A stretch of DNA of 64,000 bases from Calditrichia bacterium (GTDB lineage Bacteria > Calditrichota > Calditrichia > RBG-13-44-9 > J075): positions 124,001 to 188,000 of the forward strand of contig JANQRS010000061.1 of the NCBI GenBank assembly GCA_028284445.1. Direction: 5' to 3'. Under the pieces are notes generated by a model, which saw only the letters and a list, made by a program, of their open reading frames with translations, ran no database searches and was not told the DNA's origin. This document shows, one piece after another, positions 8,492 through 16,745 of the stretch (positions within the stretch are counted from its first letter, which is position 1; every line of letters begins with the position of its first letter). Position numbers and translations under genes: made by a program.

Positions 8492-9235
8492 GTGAAACGG
8501 ATATCTACCAAAATTATGCTCTCGCTCTTGTTGGGTACGGTATGTCTTTTTCCCCAACAGCAGGGTGTTAAAATTGATCAGGCCATGATTTCTACTGCGA
8601 CGATCAAAGATGCGGATTTGATTAATTTCTTTGTCGAAGCGTATTTGATTCCGGAAGAAGAAGTAACCGAAATGCGTTTTATCGACGCGACTGGGAATGG
8701 GTTTGGCGAAGAGGACCTGATCAAATGCTATCCGTCTGAGCGTACCTATTATCTCTTCCCTTCTGATACTGCTCAGAAGGTGATGAATGACTGGGAGTTT
8801 ACCAGCAACTTCCAGAGCGTGACGCAAAATGCGGCCCCAGAGGTGTTTGAAACGTTGGAGAATGACAAGGCACAAAATGCTATCCTCGCAAACCTCCTGA
8901 GAACCGTCAACTGGAATTACCAGGCCAAGCCAATGAAGATTTTCTTCGAGCGCGATTCCAATACGGTTGTCTTCGATATGTGGGGTTATAAACTTGATTC
9001 GCTGGCATGGCAGCCACCGCCACCGCCGCCAACTGTTCCGGAAACCGCGTATGACATTCTACACGTCTTGCGCAGCGACACCTTGATTGTATCCGATACT
9101 ACCTACTATGATCAATTTTACATCTATCGCAGCATTTCAGATACCCTGTTTATGTCGGAAGAAGAATTCCGTGCCCAGGCCGAAGAACGGCAGCGAACGT
9201 TCTTGCCCGGATTAGTGACCCCGGAAGAGAATTGA
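8492..9235 (+). CDS. Exported protein of unknown function
   Basis: A 247-residue protein with a GTG start preceded by AGGA at 7 bases spacing. The N-terminus is a signal peptide (KIMLSLLLGTVCLFPQ). I do not recognise a family. Visible features are an acidic mature region, a DSNTVVFDMWGYKLD segment, a short polyproline run (PPPPPPTVP) near residue 175, and a C-terminal half rich in Tyr, Ser and Asp. It is the last plus-strand gene of the 1-9235 envelope locus and is separated from the TPR lipoprotein by repeats. It ends just before a convergent terminator-like inverted repeat. A periplasmic or surface accessory role is inference only. Confidence 0.7.
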   Translation: MKRISTKIMLSLLLGTVCLFPQQQGVKIDQAMISTATIKDADLINFFVEAYLIPEEEVTEMRFIDATGNGFGEEDLIKCYPSERTYYLFPSDTAQKVMNDWEFTSNFQSVTQNAAPEVFETLENDKAQNAILANLLRTVNWNYQAKPMKIFFERDSNTVVFDMWGYKLDSLAWQPPPPPPTVPETAYDILHVLRSDTLIVSDTTYYDQFYIYRSISDTLFMSEEEFRAQAEERQRTFLPGLVTPEEN

Positions 9236-9243
9236 GAATAGAA

Positions 9244-9285
9244 ATTGGAGACTGGAGAATCGGCACCCAATCTCCAGTCTCCAAT
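9244..9285. terminator. Perfect 15-bp inverted repeat between convergent genes
   Basis: ATTGGAGACTGGAGA (9244-9258) and its exact complement (9271-9285) are separated by 12 bases, lying between the stops of the convergent genes at 9235 and 9288. A bidirectional terminator is likely. A related half-element (TTGAGACTGGAGACT) occurs near 28670, so it belongs to a repeat family. Confidence 0.7.
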
Positions 9286-9287
9286 CC

Positions 9288-12200
9288 CTATCTTATTAGC
9301 ATCATCTTTCGCGTTTTTACAAAGGGCCCGGCCTTTAGCCGATAAAAATACACTCCACTGGCAACCGGTTTTCCAACATCATTCGTTCCATCCCATACAA
9401 GGGTGTGTCCGCCAGCCAATTGCCGACCGCTTACCGCAGTCCGCACCCGTTGGCCAAGTACATTGTAAATGCTCAGATTTATCTCCATCGGCGCGGGAAG
9501 GGCGTAGCGAATTGTGGTGCTTGGATTGAACGGGTTCGGGTAGTTCTGTGCCAGTTCGAATGAAAGTGGGACCTCCGGAACCGCAACAGCAACCGGAGCA
9601 GTATCAATCAACAATTGATCGCCGGGGAAATTCGGTTTGCTGCTGATGATGCGAAACGTGGTACCTTCTTCCGGCATCTGCGCGTTCAGGTTTGCCGGAA
9701 AAGTCGGATCATCAACTTCACCACCGTTCCAATTGACCAGAACTGTCCGAGCCATCACTTCAGCGCCACCAAAGTCATATATGCCGGCAAGACCATCCGC
9801 CACAAATTGTTGATAGCCGGCGTCACCGGGACTGGTGTCTGTAGGATTCCGCCAATAGATCCAATCGGTATAGGGATCGTCATTGCCGCCGGAAACTGCA
9901 TGGTCCAGAGCGTTTATGTCAAAGACCTCGCCGCCAGTACCAAAATCTGCATCATTCAGGCACCAGGGTACCATGCGATAGTCATCACTTGGGTCGTTTG
10001 GCGTGCCAATGCCAATATTCCATAATTCGAAAGGTACAGTGCCCAGAGCTCCGGTTTCAAACGCCCAGTTGGCGTAGCCACCTGCGTTTGTAAAGCGAAT
10101 CTCGTAATCATAGGGAACAAGGCGGGAACCATTGTCGCTGCGTAGAACGCGCATGAGAAATGTCTCATACAGTGATCGGCTTATTCCACCAGTATGAATT
10201 CCCCATGTGCTGCCATTTGTCTGCTGGCGCGCAGCATCCGGGCGATCATTGACACCGGCCACGAGCGAGCCGCCATCGTGTGTTGGAAAGCCGTTATTGC
10301 TAATCGCCAGGGCACCTTGCGTTGGCGGGTCTATCGGACCGTCGGCGTTCGCGACGGTTTGAAAAGCAATAAAGTTCGCTTCAATAGCCGTGACTTGATA
10401 TTGGATGCCCTCTACAATTGGATGTGGAAATTGGGTGTCTTCCGTGATGGCCTGATTTTGCAGGAGTACATTGCCATTTGCAAGGTTGGTTAATTGCCAG
10501 CGAACCTCTTCTGAAATTGCCCCCTCTATAAAATCGATCTGATATGTGTCGTTGGTGACAATTGCCGGGTCAGCTACGATGGCAAGCGTATTGGCATTGG
10601 TACCTTCTATGGCCTGTACCATCAGAGTGTCCTGCCAGGCTGAAGGCGGCGTCCAGGGCGAGATTGGCAGCACAACAGATCCCTGATACAAGTGACCGTC
10701 GAACGATATCTGGTAACTATAAATGAGGGAGTCGGCGTTTTCAGGCGCTGTTGTGACAAATCGTAGCTCCGGAACTTCCAGGTTGCCGCCAGCCGGTATT
10801 GTGAAGGTTTCATCATCTTTTTCATTAAAGTAAAGACTACTGATGGCATTGAGCTGGTCCGGATTTGTTAATTTGAAGCCAATATGAATGGTTTCGCCGG
10901 GATTAATTGACCCATCCTGTCGGCCATTTTCCCAAATGATTTCGAAATCCGTTAATTGCGGCCCGGGCCGCAGCCGAAGTCCGCGTTGAAAATCATCAAT
11001 TTTGGCGTTACCATTTGCGTCTTCATAAAATAGAATACCCTTAAGCGGTTCCTGCCAATGGTCAATTGCTAATTGTGCTGATCCCCAAATATTGTCGCCT
11101 GCCTGATCGTCATTATGGAGGCCGTCGTCAAATAAGTTGATCGTAAGGCTTTCGTCGTCTCGCAGTTCGGAGAAGTATTGTAGATAGGGCATCGCGATAT
11201 TACCAAGCGGATTCATGTCCAGCCGTATATGGTATTCCGTTGCCGTGCTGCCATGTGCAACAGTTTCTTCTATAGCTGGCAGCCTTAGTTCGTTTTGAAA
11301 TATCGAAATCACGTTACGGGTGATTCTGCGAAGTTCTGTTATGGCGCTATAGCGATTACCGTCCGGATCTGCGCCGGCAACAGTTGCCAAAATCACTTCC
11401 TGGGTATCGCCGGAGGCAATCTCAAAAGGGCCACTCATCGGCCAATGAATGCGATTACCGGCGCTGCGCCAAACGCCGTCAACGTCGCCGAACATGGCTG
11501 ACGGATCGCTTACCGGGTCTCCATCGACGTGAATTTTGGTTTCCTGCCCTGCCATTGGACCGGCCATGTATGTGAATGGGGTAGGGTTCTCTACATCGAA
11601 GGTCGGTATAAATCCGCGGACATAATTGTACCAGGCTAGCGTGCCACTATAGTCTCCGGAAGGAGGATTCGCCACACCCGTGCCGACAGGATCATGCCAG
11701 AAGGCTGTAAAGCCATGATTAGTATGATCCACAACGTCGCGAAAATCGAATCGCCCTGTTTGGCCAACGGCAGCGATCAACGGTCCCTGCAGCAGAATCA
11801 TACCACCGGCAAGCGGGGGAGCAAGACCATTCCTCCATGGATCCTGGTCTTGTCCATTGTAGATGTATGCCAATTGCAGGTCTAAATCAATACCGGAAAG
11901 GTCATTGCCAAAATCGACCAGATCAAATTCACAATGCAGGTTGACATAGGCCGAATCAAGATTGTGTGGAGACTTATTGATGATGCGATAACGGCGGAAA
12001 ATTACGTCTCGCAGGGGAGCGTCGTCATATGCCCAAAAGGTGCTTTGCTGTTCGATACCAATCGGATCTGAACCAGCGAAGATCTGCGACTGCGTTGCAT
12101 CAAGATCATTCACAACAAGCCAAATCACCTGGTCCGCATCGGCAATTCCAGGCGTGTCAACTCCCGGATCCCAGGCGCCATTCCCGTTCTCATCCACGAA

Positions 12201-12779
12201 GGGGGCACCAATGTCGCCGGGCCATTCATTCCAATCCCTGATGTATTGATTACGCAAGTTCTCGATATCTGCTGATGTAACGGCAGAGACGGGAATATCG
12301 AACGTTATTGCTGCATCTTTCAGCAATGCAGAATTGGGAAGTGATTCCACGCTTTTGCGAATGCGGTAGATGCGCACTTCAGGTGCCATTGGATCTTGTG
12401 CAATGCCGGTGCTGAGAATGCGTCCGGGCTGAACGCCTCGCAAGCCATAGTTGACGCCATTGGCACGAATGGGCTGGCCACTGTTTGGATCGTCGACAAT
12501 GCCGGCCCAAACCAGGCCGTCTGCAAACACAATAGGATAGTCCGCCGAAGTATAAGTGCCGCCGTCGTTCCCGGTGATCGGATTGCGACCGCTTTGTCCA
12601 TCATAGGTTATCCAGAACGTCCATTCGTTGATGGTAAGTGCCGCAACGGTGGGGCGTTCAGTGGCGTGCTTTAGATAGGCATGCAAAGGCCCGGATTGCT
12701 TTTGTGTTTGAGCGTTGATCGAGCTCAGACTGACAAGACAGATAATTAGTTGGATTAGTATTGAATCTCTCAAACCCAT
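9288..12779 (-). CDS. Giant exported protein with T9SS type A-like sorting domain (paralog 1 of 3)
   Basis: About 1163 residues from the ATG at 12779, which begins a signal peptide (LIQLIICLVSLSSINAQ). A GGAGGG lies directly before this ATG, so the TTG two codons later is an alternative start. The open frame continues up to 12935 but would translate an intergenic repeat. The N-terminal domain has NEWTFWITYDGQSGRNP, and acidic, Ca-site-like phrases (DENGNGAWDPGVDTPG) follow. Near residues 830-930 there is a block almost invariant among the three paralogs (NDRPDAARQQTNGSTWG). The C-terminus is a T9SS type A/FlgD-like domain (YPNPFNPSTTIRYALP ... ASGVYFYRLKAG). It is probably a surface-anchored or secreted protein of unknown function. 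Confidence 0.8.
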   Translation of the reverse strand: MGLRDSILIQLIICLVSLSSINAQTQKQSGPLHAYLKHATERPTVAALTINEWTFWITYDGQSGRNPITGNDGGTYTSADYPIVFADGLVWAGIVDDPNSGQPIRANGVNYGLRGVQPGRILSTGIAQDPMAPEVRIYRIRKSVESLPNSALLKDAAITFDIPVSAVTSADIENLRNQYIRDWNEWPGDIGAPFVDENGNGAWDPGVDTPGIADADQVIWLVVNDLDATQSQIFAGSDPIGIEQQSTFWAYDDAPLRDVIFRRYRIINKSPHNLDSAYVNLHCEFDLVDFGNDLSGIDLDLQLAYIYNGQDQDPWRNGLAPPLAGGMILLQGPLIAAVGQTGRFDFRDVVDHTNHGFTAFWHDPVGTGVANPPSGDYSGTLAWYNYVRGFIPTFDVENPTPFTYMAGPMAGQETKIHVDGDPVSDPSAMFGDVDGVWRSAGNRIHWPMSGPFEIASGDTQEVILATVAGADPDGNRYSAITELRRITRNVISIFQNELRLPAIEETVAHGSTATEYHIRLDMNPLGNIAMPYLQYFSELRDDESLTINLFDDGLHNDDQAGDNIWGSAQLAIDHWQEPLKGILFYEDANGNAKIDDFQRGLRLRPGPQLTDFEIIWENGRQDGSINPGETIHIGFKLTNPDQLNAISSLYFNEKDDETFTIPAGGNLEVPELRFVTTAPENADSLIYSYQISFDGHLYQGSVVLPISPWTPPSAWQDTLMVQAIEGTNANTLAIVADPAIVTNDTYQIDFIEGAISEEVRWQLTNLANGNVLLQNQAITEDTQFPHPIVEGIQYQVTAIEANFIAFQTVANADGPIDPPTQGALAISNNGFPTHDGGSLVAGVNDRPDAARQQTNGSTWGIHTGGISRSLYETFLMRVLRSDNGSRLVPYDYEIRFTNAGGYANWAFETGALGTVPFELWNIGIGTPNDPSDDYRMVPWCLNDADFGTGGEVFDINALDHAVSGGNDDPYTDWIYWRNPTDTSPGDAGYQQFVADGLAGIYDFGGAEVMARTVLVNWNGGEVDDPTFPANLNAQMPEEGTTFRIISSKPNFPGDQLLIDTAPVAVAVPEVPLSFELAQNYPNPFNPSTTIRYALPAPMEINLSIYNVLGQRVRTAVSGRQLAGGHTLVWDGTNDVGKPVASGVYFYRLKAGPFVKTRKMMLIR

Positions 12780-12879
12780 CCCTCCGGATTGCGACGTTGA
12801 ACACATGCTTATATCGTTGCCAGGATAGATATCGTGTGAGTTGGCAAATAGGTGCCGAAATGCCAGTCTTCGATGCTTT

Positions 12880-12948
12880 CCCCACGTTCGCCCGGGACGA
12901 ACATGATGCTCTTCTATGCAATGGTTTTGCCGCAAATGGATAACAATC
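12880..12948 (-). repeat. Intercistronic repeat (copy C)
   Basis: Read on the minus strand this ~69-base segment aligns with copy A at 6546-6612: ATTGTTATCC, then ATAG..GCATC, ATGTTCGTCCCGGGCGAACG and GTGGGGA. It lies just after the octamer array of the upstream minus-strand gene and before the start of the next, so its order and orientation match copy A. Confidence 0.75.
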
Positions 12949-12954
12949 TTTCAA

Positions 12955-13020
12955 CGCTTCAACGCTTCAACGCTTCAACGCTTCAACGCTTCAATGCTTC
13001 AATGCTTCAATGCTTCAATG
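12955..13020 (-). repeat. Octamer tandem array (about 8 units)
   Basis: On the minus strand the array reads as repeated GCATTGAA, then GCGTTGAA units, running from the stop region of the upstream gene (its stop is at 13015-13017) into the intergenic space. About eight units are nearly perfect. It is the same octamer and the same orientation to transcription as at 6415. Confidence 0.9.
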
Positions 13021-16000
13021 TAACAGCATCATCTTCCTGGTTTTCACAAACTCCCCGGCCTTCAGGCGATAAAAATACACTCCGCTGGCAACCGGTGATC
13101 CAGCATCGTTCTTACCGTTCCAAAGAAAGGCATGTTCGCCCGCCAATTGCTGACCGCCTACCGCAAACCGTACTCTTTGCCCAAGTATATTGTAAATGCT
13201 AAGCTTTACTTCCGCTGGCGCGGGCAAGGTGTAACGAATCGTGGTGCTGGGGTTGAAGGGATTCGGATAGTTTTGGAAAAGTGCGAATTCGGTTGGAATG
13301 CTTGTTTCACCAATGCCTACCGGGGCAGTGTCAATAACGATCTGGTCTCCGGGGATGTTTGTCTTCTTTGTGATAATCCTGAATATCGTTCCTACTTCAG
13401 GCATCAGCGCATCCACGTTGTCTGGAAAATTAGGATCTTCTACGTCACCACCGTTCCAATTGACTAATACCAGGCGGGCCATAACTTCTTCGCCGCCGAA
13501 ATCATAGGTACCTGCTAAACCATCTGCCACAAACTGCTGATAGCCAGCATCGCCGGGGCTTGTGTCCTCAGGGTTCCGAAAATAGATCCAGTCGGTATAG
13601 GGATCGTTGTTGGCACCGGAAACGGCATGATCAAGCCTGTTGATGTTAAACTCTTGTGGACCAGTGCCGAAATCGGCCTCATTTAGCACCCATGGCACCA
13701 TTCGGTAGTCATCGCTGGGATCATTCGGGGTATTAATGCCGGTATTCCAGAGTTCAAAAGGTACTTTACCCACCTCACCTGTTTCAAATGCCCAATTGGC
13801 ATAGCCACTATCGGCTGTGAAGCGAATTTCAAAGTCATATGGAATTGCTCGTGAAGAATTCGTGTTGCGCAATACCCTTGAAAGAAACGTCTCATATAAT
13901 GATCGATTCGTGCCACCGGTGTGAATGCCCCAGGTGCTGCCGTTTGTCTGCTGGCGCGCAGCATCAGGGCGATCATTGATGCCCGGGCTAAGCGGCTGCC
14001 CATCATGAGTTGGGAATCCGTTTCCGGAAAAAGCGAACGCACCCTGTGTGGGTGGATCAATCGGTCCGGCAGCGTTGGCAACTGTTTGGAAGGCCTCGAA
14101 TGCACTGTCAGCGACCGAGACTTGAAATATAATGCCGTCGACGATCGGGTGCTGAAAATCAGGATCAACAGCCAGCGGCTGATTATCTAGTAGTAGCATG
14201 CCGGTATTCAGGTTTGTTAGACGCCAAAGCGGATTCAGTGACGGCGAATTGTCAAGGAATTCTATCTGGTAACGATCGCCGGTTACAAGGCTGACATCGG
14301 CAACGATCGGAATGACATTCTTATTTGTGCCAATAAGCGAGGTTGTTTCCAGGGTGTCTTGCCAAACGCCCGGCGCTTGCCAGGGAACCAGGGGCAAAGA
14401 CAATGAGCGGATCAGGTAATGGTCATCGAACGTTAGCGTATAATTTTGATAAAGCGAATCTCCCTCCGTCGGTGCGGTATTCACAAAGAAAAGCCGGTTG
14501 TCCTGATAGGTAGCGCCAGGCGCCAGTGAGTTAATCTGGAATGGAATACCGCTAATTTGCAATGCTTCGATTGTAGATAGCTGATCTGCGTTGCGCACTG
14601 AAAATCCAAGATGGACCGTCTCTCCCGGATTGATGGCTTTATCCTGAGGACCATTTTCCCAAATTACCTCCAGGTCAACCAGCTGTGGTGCAGGTCGAAA
14701 GCTTAGATCTATTTCCGCATCGTTTATAAAAATTTCCCGACCATCTCTTACATAAGTCAGGCTGGCATTGAATGGTGCCGCTCGATTATTGATTTCCACG
14801 TGTTCGGATCCCCATAGGCCGTCACCGGCGGCGCCGTCATTATGCTGCCCATCGTCATATAGCATAAGCGAAAATCCCTCATCATCGCCGCTTTGCGCAT
14901 AAAATTGGAGTGAAACAGAAGAAATGTCGTTGATCAAGCCAAAATTGCTTAAGACGTGCACTGTGGATGTGAATGCACCGGGAATAATATCAGATATGAT
15001 TTCAGGAATGATGGTGCCGTTCTGAAATATCGTTTGGAGCTGGTCCACTTTTGACCGTAGCTGTGCAATCGACCGATTCCGGTCTTGCTCTCTGCTTAAC
15101 TGCCCCACCAATGCCCAAATCACCTCCTGTGTGTCTCCTTTTGCCAGCGTAAACGGTCCATTGGCAATTGTTAACGCCCGGTCACCAGGCCGATAATTCC
15201 CGCCCTGGCCATCTATGTCACCATATATGCCCAGCGGATCCATGGTCGGATCTCCGGAAAGTGGCCAGAAAGTTGGTGTCAGCCGACGTGGACCAGTGCC
15301 AACTGTATAGGGTGTTGGATTATCTATGTTAAAAGTGGGGGTGAAACCGCGAAGCCAATTATACCAGGCTAATGTGCCGTTATAGTCACCAAGTGGAATA
15401 TTCGTCCAATCGCCTGCTGCCCGAGGAGCGAAAGATCGTGCCGGTAAATTCCTCCAGCCTTCTCGTTGTCTAAAATCGAATAAGGCAGTATCGTCGGGTG
15501 ATTCGACGAGCGGCCCCTGTACTAAGGCATATCCGGCAGTTAGGCCAATGTTATCGTTACTCAACAAGTCGTCGAAGGAATAGGCCATACTGCGCAATGA
15601 ATCGCTTGCCAGCAAGTCATCGCCAAAATTCATAATGTCAGTATCACTCCACTGCCCCAGGTACATGTCGTTGATGTCGAAAGCGGATTTATTGATCAAT
15701 CTTGCTCGCCTAAAGATGATATCTTTCAATGCTGGTGATGCATGCGTCCAGAGTGTAAACTGTGTTTCCAGTTCCAGCGCGGGGGCACCGGAAAGGCCAT
15801 GAATTGTAGCGGAATCGAGATCGTTTGTTACAAACCAGATCAGCTGCTTGTAACCAGATATTCCCGGTTCATCGATGCCGGCATCCCAAATGCCATTACT
15901 ATTATGATCGATAAATGGGGCCCCGATGTCTACCGGCCAGTTTTCCCAATCCTGGCGATATTGTTCGCGCAATGTAACAATATCTTCAGTTGTCACCCTT

Positions 16001-16593
16001 TCAAGGGGCTTTAAATAGGTCGCCGCGGCGTCCCTGGCAAGTTCCGCGAAGGAGGCGGTAGCAAAATCGCTGCGAATACGGTATAGCTTGACTTCCGGAT
16101 GGTTTGGGTCTTGTACCACACCGGGTGAAATGATTCGCCCCGGAGTTAAGCCGCTGACATATGTGCTACCGGCCAATCTTAGCGGGATGCTGGTAGTTGA
16201 ATCATCAACCCACCCGGTCCACATAAATCCATCCTGAAAAATGGCGTCTAGCGATTGCTGTTCGGAAAATAATCCACCTGCCTGACCGCTTATCGGGTGG
16301 CGTCCACTCCGGCCGTCATATTGGACCCAATAGGTCCATTCGTTGGTATTTAACAGCGCCTGGGTTGTTCGGTCATTTTGCAATTTTGCAGGCGTAAACG
16401 ACCCGGGTATAGTTTTGGTCTGACCAAGGGCTGATATTGTGGCCAAGAGCAGAAGCAGTTGCAGTAGCAGTCGGCAAAAGCGAATAGCGGTTGGCGGTCG
16501 CCGGTTGGCAGGATGCGTTGATTGTTGATCGTTGATCGTTGATCGTTGTGCGCTGACCGTTGACTGCAGGAAATTGTCTGTTGTTATCTGCAT
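13015..16593 (-). CDS. Giant exported protein with T9SS type A-like sorting domain (paralog 2 of 3)
   Basis: Up to 1192 residues. The hydrophobic signal core (FCRLLLQLLLLLATISALGQ) starts only near residue 40; the first ~38 residues are encoded by tandem repeats (16487-16549), so the true start may lie further downstream at a non-ATG codon. The layout matches the 9288-12779 protein: NEWTYWVQYDGRSGRHP near the mature N-terminus, an acidic DHNSNGIWDAG motif, the conserved NDRPDAARQQTNGSTWG block, and a C-terminal YPNPFNPSTTIRYTLP ... ASGVYFYRLKAGEF sorting domain. The array of three suggests tandem duplication. No enzymatic motif was recognised. The stop codon sits within an octamer array. Confidence 0.8.
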   Translation of the reverse strand: MQITTDNFLQSTVSAQRSTINDQQSTHPANRRPPTAIRFCRLLLQLLLLLATISALGQTKTIPGSFTPAKLQNDRTTQALLNTNEWTYWVQYDGRSGRHPISGQAGGLFSEQQSLDAIFQDGFMWTGWVDDSTTSIPLRLAGSTYVSGLTPGRIISPGVVQDPNHPEVKLYRIRSDFATASFAELARDAAATYLKPLERVTTEDIVTLREQYRQDWENWPVDIGAPFIDHNSNGIWDAGIDEPGISGYKQLIWFVTNDLDSATIHGLSGAPALELETQFTLWTHASPALKDIIFRRARLINKSAFDINDMYLGQWSDTDIMNFGDDLLASDSLRSMAYSFDDLLSNDNIGLTAGYALVQGPLVESPDDTALFDFRQREGWRNLPARSFAPRAAGDWTNIPLGDYNGTLAWYNWLRGFTPTFNIDNPTPYTVGTGPRRLTPTFWPLSGDPTMDPLGIYGDIDGQGGNYRPGDRALTIANGPFTLAKGDTQEVIWALVGQLSREQDRNRSIAQLRSKVDQLQTIFQNGTIIPEIISDIIPGAFTSTVHVLSNFGLINDISSVSLQFYAQSGDDEGFSLMLYDDGQHNDGAAGDGLWGSEHVEINNRAAPFNASLTYVRDGREIFINDAEIDLSFRPAPQLVDLEVIWENGPQDKAINPGETVHLGFSVRNADQLSTIEALQISGIPFQINSLAPGATYQDNRLFFVNTAPTEGDSLYQNYTLTFDDHYLIRSLSLPLVPWQAPGVWQDTLETTSLIGTNKNVIPIVADVSLVTGDRYQIEFLDNSPSLNPLWRLTNLNTGMLLLDNQPLAVDPDFQHPIVDGIIFQVSVADSAFEAFQTVANAAGPIDPPTQGAFAFSGNGFPTHDGQPLSPGINDRPDAARQQTNGSTWGIHTGGTNRSLYETFLSRVLRNTNSSRAIPYDFEIRFTADSGYANWAFETGEVGKVPFELWNTGINTPNDPSDDYRMVPWVLNEADFGTGPQEFNINRLDHAVSGANNDPYTDWIYFRNPEDTSPGDAGYQQFVADGLAGTYDFGGEEVMARLVLVNWNGGDVEDPNFPDNVDALMPEVGTIFRIITKKTNIPGDQIVIDTAPVGIGETSIPTEFALFQNYPNPFNPSTTIRYTLPAPAEVKLSIYNILGQRVRFAVGGQQLAGEHAFLWNGKNDAGSPVASGVYFYRLKAGEFVKTRKMMLLH
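16487..16549. repeat. Repeat-derived DNA inside the 5' end of paralog 2
   Basis: A GCCAAC-type element (16487-16511) related to 6682-6705, next to three to four TTGATCG heptamer units (16521-16547). It encodes residues ~16-36 of the giant protein in front of the signal-peptide core. The same low-complexity style (CGTTGTTAGT, CGTTGTCCGC) occurs at 20231-20280 in paralog 3. Confidence 0.7.
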
Positions 16594-16630
16594 GGTAGTC
16601 GATATAGTTTGCGGTTATGACTCGTTTGTT

Positions 16631-16676
16631 CACATCCCCCTGTGTCCCACTTCGAAAGAGGATTCAGGGGGATGTG
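16631..16676. repeat. CACATC...GATGTG hairpin repeat (second copy)
   Basis: CACATCCCCCTG and CAGGGGGATGTG form a perfect 12-bp stem with an inner TTCGAA core; it is homologous to 8420-8464. It lies between the 3' end of paralog 3 and the start of paralog 2. Confidence 0.8.
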
Positions 16677-16684
16677 GCCAACAA

Positions 16685-16745
16685 TTTTTCAATCTTCAAT
16701 CTTCAATCCTTCAATCTTCAATCCTTCAATTTTCAATGCTTCAAT
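16685..16745 (-). repeat. Degenerate (GATTGAA)n array at the end of paralog 3
   Basis: On the minus strand, 7- and 8-base units (GATTGAAG, GATTGAA, GCATTGAA) follow the stop of the gene at 16741. This is a degenerate version of the octamer arrays at 6415 and 12955, again at a gene 3' end and in transcription orientation. Confidence 0.75.

Noticed and set aside
12780..12935. Upstream extension of the first giant paralog
   Set aside because: It would translate intergenic repeat copy C, and the signal peptide begins at the later ATG.
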